Below are positions 34,061 through 41,369 of a stretch of 64,000 nt of DNA, in pieces; position 1 is the stretch's first letter, and every line of letters starts with the position of its first letter. Location of the stretch: assembly GCA_028277515.1 (NCBI GenBank), contig JANQGC010000219.1, positions 1-64,000 on the forward strand, read 5' to 3'. The notes beneath the pieces were generated by a model, which saw nothing but the letters and a program-made list of their open reading frames with translations, was not told the DNA's origin and ran no database searches. The position numbers and the translations under genes were made by a program. Source of the stretch: Anaerolineae bacterium. GTDB lineage: Bacteria > Chloroflexota > Anaerolineae > Promineifilales > Promineifilaceae.

Positions 34061-35787
34061 ACAATGGCAATCAACCAATTGGCACCATCATTGGTGGTGG
34101 GCTAAAAGAAGGATTTCTCATCCGTCTGACCGTTGCGGCCGACGCTGTGCAGGAAGGCAGCTTTGTTGTTTGTGATAGCGGCCGTTACCGGTATTTCGGT
34201 CTGGTCACCGATTTATCACTCGGTGCAACCGACCCCCGTTTTGCTGATGAAAAAAGTGACCGGCTACAGCCGGCCATTCAAGAGGCGCTTCTCGGCAGGA
34301 CTTTATACACGACGCTGGAAATGTACCCCACCCTCATCATGGACAAAGGTCCTGAGTTCGGCACAGAAGAACGGGACAGATGGGAGACGGCCATTGAACG
34401 AGGCCAGGAAAACCCAGGGCCTAAACCGGTGAAGACAGTGCCGGCCCACCATGCCCCGGTGCGCCAGGCCAGTGAAGCCGATGTAAGCGAGATATTCGGC
34501 AAAGAAGGGCGCTATAAATTTGTCATCGGACATACCATTGAGCAGGGATATGCAGTTCGGCTGGACCTGGAACGATTTGTTCAACGGTCCAGCGGCATTT
34601 TTGGCGCCACCGGCACGGGGAAAAGTTTTCTAACCCGCATGATGTTGGCCGGCCTCATGTGTGAAAACGTGGCCTCTGCGCTTGTATTCGACATGCACAA
34701 TGAATATGCCTTTGACGACACGGACAGTGATCGCCAGGTTCGCGTGCGCGGCTTGAAATCAATGTTTGGCGAGCGCGTACAGGTGGCCGCCCTGGGCAAA
34801 GGGGCAACGGTCGGCTCGCATACACCAGATTTTACCTTAGAATTAGCGTACAGTGATTTCAGCACGGCCGATATCACCCTCTTATCAGTCGCCCTTAACC
34901 TGACCGATACGGCAGCAACGACCCTAAACGCCCTGGCCAATGCCTTCAAAGAAGAAAACTGGTTCTCGGAATTTATGAAATTAAAACCAGGGGCCGTTGT
35001 GTACGACGAAAACGGCAAAAAACAACCGGCGCCTGATTCGGTGGCGGCCTGGTCCAGGGAAAACAATATTCATGAGTCCTCAGCGGAAGCGTTGCATCGC
35101 AGACTTAAGCGCCTATACGACAAACCCTATATTGTCGAGAAACCTTATTCAGACGCTGTCGGCGCCATCGTAGATAAGCTGGAAAACGGCCGTCATGTCA
35201 TCCTGAGCTTTGGTGCATATGAAAGCGATCTTGATTATTTAATCGTCTCAAACATCTTGACCCGGCGTATCCGCGAGCATTGGGTATCCAAAACGGAGGA
35301 GTATAAATCTTTGAGCGGGTCTCCGGCCCCTAAACCTCTGCTGATCGCTATTGAGGAAGCTCATAAACTGCTCAACCCGCAAATGTCCGGGCAAACCGCC
35401 TTCGGAACTATCGCCCGCGAACTTCGCAAATATTTTGTGACTTTGCTGGTGGTTGATCAACGGCCGTCAGGTATCGACGACGAAGTCATGTCGCAGCTTG
35501 GTACACGGATTACCGGTTGGTTGGGTGATGAGGATGACATCCGTGCCGTGTTAACGGGGCTGGCTGGTCGAGAGCAGTTGAGGGGCATGCTGGCCCGGCT
35601 GCAAGAAAAGGAAGAAGTGCTTCTACTTGGATGGGGGGTCAAAATGCCGATTCCCATCCGTTCCCGCCGCTATGACGATAAATTTTATTCAGATATGAAA
35701 GGCTGTTCCCCCACTTCAACCAAAAACAGCTTGAAAGCATTAGCAGATGATTATGGTTCCGCAGAGGCCAATGACGACTTGTTTTAA
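34057..35787 (+). CDS. herA: HerA-like FtsK/HerA-superfamily ATPase
   Basis: A 576-residue hexameric DNA-pumping ATPase. An N-terminal HAS barrel (about 5-95) precedes the RecA-like core with Walker A GIFGATGTGKSFL (183-191), LVFDMHNEYAFD (HerA-type signature after strand 2) and Walker B LLIAIEEAHKLLNP (about 427-440). TLLVVDQRPSGIDDEVMSQLGTRITGWL follows, as in HerA. It drives NurA in DNA-end processing. The start overlaps the previous stop (ATGA). Third gene of the nurA operon. Bacterial HerA proteins also occur in antiphage systems with other effectors, but NurA is the partner here. Confidence 0.88.
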   Translation: MNNGNQPIGTIIGGGLKEGFLIRLTVAADAVQEGSFVVCDSGRYRYFGLVTDLSLGATDPRFADEKSDRLQPAIQEALLGRTLYTTLEMYPTLIMDKGPEFGTEERDRWETAIERGQENPGPKPVKTVPAHHAPVRQASEADVSEIFGKEGRYKFVIGHTIEQGYAVRLDLERFVQRSSGIFGATGTGKSFLTRMMLAGLMCENVASALVFDMHNEYAFDDTDSDRQVRVRGLKSMFGERVQVAALGKGATVGSHTPDFTLELAYSDFSTADITLLSVALNLTDTAATTLNALANAFKEENWFSEFMKLKPGAVVYDENGKKQPAPDSVAAWSRENNIHESSAEALHRRLKRLYDKPYIVEKPYSDAVGAIVDKLENGRHVILSFGAYESDLDYLIVSNILTRRIREHWVSKTEEYKSLSGSPAPKPLLIAIEEAHKLLNPQMSGQTAFGTIARELRKYFVTLLVVDQRPSGIDDEVMSQLGTRITGWLGDEDDIRAVLTGLAGREQLRGMLARLQEKEEVLLLGWGVKMPIPIRSRRYDDKFYSDMKGCSPTSTKNSLKALADDYGSAEANDDLF

Positions 35788-35839
35788 ACCGTAATTCTCT
35801 ACCCTGGTCTAAACAAACGTTCCACAGCATAATTACCAA

Positions 35840-36529
35840 ATGGCTCAACAACAGATTGATTCCACTGCTGATTTCTTCTCAGCAGTTTGGCAGCTTATTG
35901 GCCAGGTGCTGCGCCTCAACCCAGTCGCCTACGAGCGACTTTTCTCGATCCCAGACGGCTGGCAGTTGGCGCTGGCTGTATTAATAATCGCCGGCATATC
36001 TTATGAAATTGGTCAAAGCGTGGTCCTATTTGCCAATAAAGTCAGCCGCAAGCGATTCCTTTTTTCGCTTATTATCTCAGCCTTGGCCTTGGCTGTCAGT
36101 ATTGTCGCCTGGGCTTTCTCCATCTGGGCACTGGTCGAAATATTTTTTGATGCTTCACTTCCAGCATCCGTAGTACTGACTGCAGTATCTATCAGTTTTG
36201 CTCCCTACATATTTGGTTTTTTAATTTTATTGCCCTACCTGGGCAATATTATTTTTTATATATTGCGCATTTGGGTTTTACTGGCAGTTATTGTCGGCGT
36301 GCAGGTGGCCTATCAAATCGGATTTTTTCAGAGCCTTTTGCTGAGCTTAGTTGGCTGGGGTATTTTGGAATTATTGACCCAATTGCCTATTTTACATCTG
36401 GATCGCTTTGACCAATGGTTGTGGCAGCTCACGACGGGCAAGCAGGATCAACTACAAACCGCCGAATTGGTTGAACGTTTTGTTGACGATGCAAAATCTT
36501 CAGCAACTGGTGATGGACAATGGAATTGA
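35840..36529 (+). CDS. Polytopic membrane protein, unknown
   Basis: A 229-residue integral membrane protein with about five helices between residues 40 and 190 (LALAVLIIAGISYEIG, FLFSLIISALALAVSIVAWAF, VVLTAVSISFAPYIFGFLILLPYLG, IIFYILRIWVLLAVIVGVQVAY). A charged cytosolic tail follows. The SFAPYIFGFLILLPYLG segment recalls Yip1-type proteins, but the resemblance is weak. It overlaps the next gene by 10 bases, so the two are coupled and probably work together at the membrane. Confidence 0.7.
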   Translation: MAQQQIDSTADFFSAVWQLIGQVLRLNPVAYERLFSIPDGWQLALAVLIIAGISYEIGQSVVLFANKVSRKRFLFSLIISALALAVSIVAWAFSIWALVEIFFDASLPASVVLTAVSISFAPYIFGFLILLPYLGNIIFYILRIWVLLAVIVGVQVAYQIGFFQSLLLSLVGWGILELLTQLPILHLDRFDQWLWQLTTGKQDQLQTAELVERFVDDAKSSATGDGQWN

Positions 36530-37464
36530 TCATACAACCGGTTTCATGTTTGATTACATTAGCCATTCTACTCCTCTTGATAATGGCTATTTTGTCCCCT
36601 TTTGAGGCACTTGGCTGGTGGGCCGGTTGGACGAAGCAAAATTTGGAGCCACCCGATTTAAAAGAAATCAACAGGAATAAAGAAGCCGCCGCCGATTACT
36701 ATCTCGTTTACCTCACCGCGATTGGCGGAATCTCCGCGGAGGATATATCGCACCGTGAGAGACGGTTTCTCAGCCGGCTTGAGGCGGCGTTGCCGGGTGA
36801 TGTGGTCATTGTGGATGATGTTTTTCCCTTTTCTGTAACCAATAATCCCTTAAATGGAGAAAGGCAGTTAAGTTGGTTGTGGCAGCGAATACATAATAGT
36901 CGGATGGGGGGTCGAGCCAGTGTGCTGGCGAGTTTGATATTTGTTCGTAATCTTCTACAGGTCGGTGTTTCGGGTGATTCTCGTTACGGTCCCATCTACA
37001 ATGTTGGCGTCGCTCGCGAGATTGTACGTAGCCTATTGAGGCATGGATATCCACCCAGATGTGGGAAAACGATTGCTGTCATGGGTTGGAGCGGTGGCGG
37101 GCAGATCGCAGCTGGTGTCGTTCCTTATTTATCCAAAGCGTTTGACGCACCTGTCCATGTGCTCTCCATTGGCGGCGTGATCGCTGACGAGCCTGGGGTT
37201 GGATTTGTGGACCACCTCACCCACCTTCAAGGATCAGCCGATAAGTTTCCCAATATTGGAGTGGTCCTCTATCCGGGAAGATGGCCATTCATGAAACACT
37301 CAACCTGGAATCAGGCCAGTGCCGAAGGAAAGGTTACCGTGATCGATCCGGGGCCGATGAAACATACCGGGCGAGGAGATTACTTTGATTATAAAGCGAC
37401 CCTGCCTAATGGACAGAGCCACCTTGATAAAACCGTTTCTGTAATCGCTGAGGCGCTCAGATAA
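36520..37464 (+). CDS. Membrane-anchored alpha/beta-hydrolase-like protein
   Basis: A 314-residue protein with one N-terminal membrane helix (LITLAILLLLIMAILSPFEAL) and a soluble domain. The domain has an alpha/beta-hydrolase-like nucleophile elbow VMGWSGGGQIAAG (G-x-S-x-G) and a possible acid/base end (HTGRGDYFDY, NGQSHLDKTV). No family name can be given with confidence; lipase- or esterase-like activity is possible. Its ATG overlaps the end of the upstream membrane-protein gene by 10 bases. A bidirectional stem-loop follows. Confidence 0.65.
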   Translation: MELIIQPVSCLITLAILLLLIMAILSPFEALGWWAGWTKQNLEPPDLKEINRNKEAAADYYLVYLTAIGGISAEDISHRERRFLSRLEAALPGDVVIVDDVFPFSVTNNPLNGERQLSWLWQRIHNSRMGGRASVLASLIFVRNLLQVGVSGDSRYGPIYNVGVAREIVRSLLRHGYPPRCGKTIAVMGWSGGGQIAAGVVPYLSKAFDAPVHVLSIGGVIADEPGVGFVDHLTHLQGSADKFPNIGVVLYPGRWPFMKHSTWNQASAEGKVTVIDPGPMKHTGRGDYFDYKATLPNGQSHLDKTVSVIAEALR

Positions 37465-37470
37465 ATTAAA

Positions 37471-37519
37471 GAAACCCGATTGCTGTTGCCAATATATTGT
37501 CCTGAAGAAATCGGGTTTC
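37471..37519. terminator. Bidirectional stem-loop between convergent genes
   Basis: A perfect 11-bp inverted repeat GAAACCCGATT/AATCGGGTTTC (37471-37481 and 37509-37519) with a long 27-base loop lies between the hydrolase-like gene and the convergent SBP lipoprotein gene. Confidence 0.6.
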
Positions 37520-37534
37520 TCAATCAACATTGAA

Positions 37535-39724
37535 TTATCCGCCGCCATCTCCGGTTGCGGGCAAAGGCGCCGGATAGGGCTGCCCTCCGCCAGCGACCAC
37601 TGTGACTTCTCTTGGTGGCGCCTGTCCTGCTTCATTCTCTGCTGTGATCCGGTACACATAGCTCCCCGGCTCGTTAATCGAACAATCCTGCCCTGACCCA
37701 CTGTTGGTTGCAGGCCCTAAAATGATTAAGTCGTTGCGCCAAATCTGAACCAGGTCAGGGTCACCGGTGACTGACCAGTTCATGGTCACACATTGCATGA
37801 GACCAATCTGTTGGGGAGTCACAGAAAAAATTTCGATTCTTGGAACGGTTCCCGATTGGGGCGTTGCCGTTGGTGTGGGAACATTGGTTGGCACAGCAGT
37901 AGCATTGCTCACATTCACATTTTGCTGAACCCGGTTGCTGCCACCAGGACCGCTCACCTCCAGGTAATATGTCGCGACGCCAACAGGTGGGCAATCGGAA
38001 GTATGGCCTGAAAGCGGCGCATTATTACATAAAGTGGCCTCGTTCCGGCCGATTCTGACATTTGTCACATCACCTGAGACCGACCACTTGATCTCTACAC
38101 ATTGCCCCCCGGTAATCGCCGTCGGCGTAACCGTAAACCGGTCAACACTTGGCTTATCTGTCGGTTGCTGAACATAAATTGTAATTTGTCGTGTATCAAC
38201 GGTTCCATCCGTTTTTTCCACCCTCAAATTATAGGTCGTCGTCTGGGTTGGACATTCAACGCTGTTTCCCGACCCTGTTGTAGGATACTTTGTGTAATCA
38301 GCTCCATTAGGATAGAACCAGACCGCCTGAATATTTTCAACACGCCACGTGAAGGTAACACAATCACCTTGTTCGATATTGGTGGCGCTGGCAGTGAAGG
38401 AAATTTGCGGTGCCGGTGTCTGCGTGGGTGCCGGTGTTGCCGCGGCAGGTACGGTTATCCCTACCCAGACGCGTTGGCCGAACAACAGACCCTCATCACT
38501 ACGCATGGACCAAAATCCCTGGTAGGTGCCCGGAACCACCGGTGCCACAAGATCGACCCAAAAATCATAGATCTCCCCTGGTTGAACCTGGCCATCAACA
38601 AAAACGGGTGCGCCACCCATACGTGCCAACTGAGAATTTCCATTGACATAGGTCAAGGAATAGTTCCCGTCCCAGGTGCAGGTTCCAATATTCTCCAGTC
38701 GCCAACCCTTGCGAAAGACCTGTCCGGGCAACATTTGCGGAGGGTTGTTCATATTGTTGTCGTTTAGATTCAGATCGGCAACATAAGCCATTCCATCCAC
38801 ACATTCCGTTGGCTCCGGTCCCGGTTCTACCGGCTCACCAGGATCGATTGGCAGGATTTGATCGGCATCAATATTTAAGTATCTCTGAGCAAGCTCGGCC
38901 AAAAACCCCTCATTCTGAAGATCGATCAAGGTATCATTCACGGCCGCTCTCAGCCGTTCTGCCCCTTGAGGCATAGCGATGGCATAACGTTGGCTGTTTA
39001 AACCTTGGGCAACAATTTCAACATTCCCGGCAACGACAGCCACTTCAGCGGGAAGGAGATCCAGCACGACGAGATCGATCCGGTCGAGGGAAAGATCGGC
39101 CAGTGAATCATTAATATCGACATAGGTAAATAAATGATCCTGGGGTAGTAATCCGGGCTGGACAAGTTCATCTCGCAGCCAATCTTCATAAACCGATCCC
39201 CTCTGAACGCCAATGCGATATTGTGCCAGATCCTCCAGATTTTGGATGTCATATTGGACATCCGGCAGGCCAAGAAGGGCGTCTTCACCCACATAGTAAA
39301 CGTTGGAGAAATCAACAACCGCCTCTCGCTCAGGAGTAATGGATAATGCACTGATGGCCAGATCGATTTGCTGCAATTGAATCGCACCTGTCAAACCGGG
39401 AAACACCTGGTCTTGTAAGCGTACATTGAGACCTAGACGGGTACCGATTTCGCGAATCAAGGCCACATCGTAACCATCCAATTGAAACTCTTCCGTATAA
39501 TATTCAAATGGAGGGTAATCAGCCGCGAGACCCACAACAATCTCTCCATTGTCCTGGATGCGTGCCCAAATCTCATCGGTCTCCGTTTCGCCTGCTTCTT
39601 CAGAAGGCGTTGATGTAGGAAGCGCCGTTGGTTCAGGAGTCGGCGTTGGTTCCGGTTGATTCCCACCACACGCCGATAAAATAAAAATAAGCATTAAGAT
39701 TATTAATGTGGAAACCTTCTTCAT
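37535..39724 (-). CDS. Solute-binding lipoprotein fused to NBR1-Ig-like and Ig-like domains
   Basis: A 729-residue lipoprotein: signal peptide with lipobox ILSAC, a Pro/Thr linker, then a type-3 amino-acid-binding domain (about 55-285: IVVGLAADYPPFEYYTEEFQLDGYDVALIREIGTRLGL, RIGVQRGSVYEDWL). An NBR1-type Ig-like domain follows (about 320-425: VFRKGWRLENIGTCTWDGNYSL, PGEIYDFWVDLVAPVVPGTYQGFWSM). Three Ig-like repeats then share a Cys-x-W core (CVTFTWRVENI, CVEIKWSVSGD, CVTMNWSVTGD), separated by Pro/Thr linkers. No ABC permease or ATPase gene is adjacent, so it may be a sensor or adhesin rather than a transporter subunit. GGGTG before MKKVSTL sets the start, 17 codons inside the longest frame. 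Confidence 0.85.
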   Translation of the reverse strand: MKKVSTLIILMLIFILSACGGNQPEPTPTPEPTALPTSTPSEEAGETETDEIWARIQDNGEIVVGLAADYPPFEYYTEEFQLDGYDVALIREIGTRLGLNVRLQDQVFPGLTGAIQLQQIDLAISALSITPEREAVVDFSNVYYVGEDALLGLPDVQYDIQNLEDLAQYRIGVQRGSVYEDWLRDELVQPGLLPQDHLFTYVDINDSLADLSLDRIDLVVLDLLPAEVAVVAGNVEIVAQGLNSQRYAIAMPQGAERLRAAVNDTLIDLQNEGFLAELAQRYLNIDADQILPIDPGEPVEPGPEPTECVDGMAYVADLNLNDNNMNNPPQMLPGQVFRKGWRLENIGTCTWDGNYSLTYVNGNSQLARMGGAPVFVDGQVQPGEIYDFWVDLVAPVVPGTYQGFWSMRSDEGLLFGQRVWVGITVPAAATPAPTQTPAPQISFTASATNIEQGDCVTFTWRVENIQAVWFYPNGADYTKYPTTGSGNSVECPTQTTTYNLRVEKTDGTVDTRQITIYVQQPTDKPSVDRFTVTPTAITGGQCVEIKWSVSGDVTNVRIGRNEATLCNNAPLSGHTSDCPPVGVATYYLEVSGPGGSNRVQQNVNVSNATAVPTNVPTPTATPQSGTVPRIEIFSVTPQQIGLMQCVTMNWSVTGDPDLVQIWRNDLIILGPATNSGSGQDCSINEPGSYVYRITAENEAGQAPPREVTVVAGGGQPYPAPLPATGDGGG

Positions 39725-39872
39725 TATTTCACCCAATTTGACCATTCTTATTTCCGAAACTGTTCCAACACTCACTTAGATGAGATCGTATCAATTATCT
39801 CAATTTCTGACTAAGCTTCGAGTCATAAAAGATTGTATCATCCTTTTAATACCAAACCACATAAACATATAA

Positions 39873-39908
39873 AACAAAAAAGCCCGGTTCCACAATTGAA
39901 ACCAGGCT
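39873..39908 (-). terminator. Intrinsic terminator of the 40-kb lipoprotein gene
   Basis: Arms 39881-39890 (AGCCCGGTTC) and 39899-39908 pair with G-U tolerance around a short loop; on the minus strand the stem is followed by TTTTTTGTTTT. It ends the lipoprotein gene at 39938. Confidence 0.7.
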
Positions 39909-39937
39909 ATTGAAAACAACAGAAGAGAATTTTTATG

Positions 39938-40858
39938 TTAGGGGGCTGTGATGTTAAATGTTTGTGTTTCACCCTTCTGCATTCCGCGGGTTAACTGGAT
40001 GGCCGGGCCACTGCTAACATTACTTACAGTAACCTCAACGACCATGGGCGAGGTGACCCCTACATTTTGGGTGTTTATAGCCACAGTATTGTTTCCGCTC
40101 TGCAAACTCACGGGGAAACTAACATGGCGGCCTTCCGTCACGTAACGATCTAAAATCCGCGAGCCATTAACATCAACATTGATAATATCGCCATCGACAA
40201 ACTGGGGATCGCGGAAGGTCAGGGTGATGTTATTGCTATCCACGGTTACATCTTGCAACGTGGCGCCGGTATCAGCATCGGCCGTCACTTGTAGAAATTG
40301 CTCCACCCAAACCTGATCGTTGGCCGCCCAAAGTGTCCAATCATTGGAATCATTATAAATTGGCCAGGAGCCTTGTTCGGGATTTTGCATCACATTGCCA
40401 AAAATTTCGACTCGATTGGCGTTTTGTGTCGTCCAGTTTAAATAATAGCGCACCCCATTTGCTATTCCGGATTCGGAAGGTACCTGGGCGAAAAAGTACA
40501 CGATAACGGGTGCTTCTTGCGGCGCCTGGGTGGCATTCACCCGTTCACCGGAACTGGCGGCTTGGCCAACGGCCGTGGCTGTCGCTCTCGCCGCTTGAAT
40601 TGTGCTCCGTGCCGATTGCACATTTTCAGGAGATAAGGTTGCATACCCTGCAGCCGCAGCTGATGTGGCAACCGCCGCAACTTGCTCTTCAGGCAACGCT
40701 TCAACCGTGGATGCCAAATTGGTCAGTTCAGAAGGTGACATATTTTCAACGGTAGCTGCGACCTCCTGTACTTCACCGGGTGTTAAGCCGCAAGCAACCA
40801 GCATCAATCCGGCGAGGGCCGACATTAACAAAACAAGTTTGTTGTGTAAATTTTTCAT
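39938..40858 (-). CDS. Exported lipoprotein, unknown
   Basis: A 306-residue lipoprotein (lipobox LMLVACG). Residues 25-95 are an Ala/Thr/Glu-rich helical spacer. The remainder is two beta domains: one starting VIVYFFAQVPSESGIANGVRYYLNWTTQNANRVEIFGNVM, like the Cys-less cousin of the Ig-like repeats in the neighbouring SBP protein, and one with IINVDVNGSRILDRYVTEGRHVSFPVSLQSGNNTVAINTQNVG. No catalytic motif. The annotated open frame begins at a TTG; the ATG eight codons in (MKNLHNKLVLL) is the natural signal-peptide start. It has its own terminator and faces away from the META-domain gene. Confidence 0.7.
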   Translation of the reverse strand: MKNLHNKLVLLMSALAGLMLVACGLTPGEVQEVAATVENMSPSELTNLASTVEALPEEQVAAVATSAAAAGYATLSPENVQSARSTIQAARATATAVGQAASSGERVNATQAPQEAPVIVYFFAQVPSESGIANGVRYYLNWTTQNANRVEIFGNVMQNPEQGSWPIYNDSNDWTLWAANDQVWVEQFLQVTADADTGATLQDVTVDSNNITLTFRDPQFVDGDIINVDVNGSRILDRYVTEGRHVSFPVSLQSGNNTVAINTQNVGVTSPMVVEVTVSNVSSGPAIQLTRGMQKGETQTFNITAP

Positions 40859-41369
40859 ATTCTTACCTTTTCTTCTCAAAATAAAATGACGACCGATTTA
40901 AGCAAAAAACAGTCGCGCACCGATGATAAACCTTTTTCTATTATTTGTATATACTTGGGAACGTAAGTGGATACTTTTATTAATAATAAAGGGTTTTTCG
41001 TTGCCACAATTTAAAATGATTATCAGATTTTTCAGTCTTTATGCTGGTCCTCCTTTCAAAATTTTTTATCAAGTTGACGCAATTTTCAAAGAGGCTTAAA
41101 GTCGGCTGGATTATATTCAAGCTGCTAATAGAGCCATCTTCTTGGCCGAAAATAAAAAGGAATCCACACAAATTCTAAATTAAGCAGCGTGAAAGTAAAT
41201 GAAATATTAGAATAGGAACCTGGAAGAGTAATAGAGCGTCAGTTCACATGACAATTGCGGTTGTCCGCGATTAGATAATATTAATATGGCAAAAAACGGT
41301 CAATCTCGTCCATGTTGGCGAGAATCCTGATACGCAATGATTTTGCCGACATTTAGAGAGGAAAGGAAA
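40859..41369. other. Divergent intergenic region
   Basis: A 511-base AT-rich gap between two divergent lipoprotein genes. No gene, RNA or clear repeat was recognised. A TAGATAATATTAATATGG stretch at 41272-41289 is a possible -10 region for the META-domain gene, without a good -35 box. Confidence 0.35.

Noticed and set aside
32198..35787. HerA operon as an antiphage HerA-SIR2 or HerA-DUF4297 system
   Set aside because: The partner nuclease is NurA and neither a SIR2 nor a DUF4297 domain is present; DNA-end processing fits better.
38102..38767. Plus-strand 221-codon open frame opposite the SBP/NBR1-Ig gene
   Set aside because: Antisense shadow; Cys/Arg-rich composition and no start signal.
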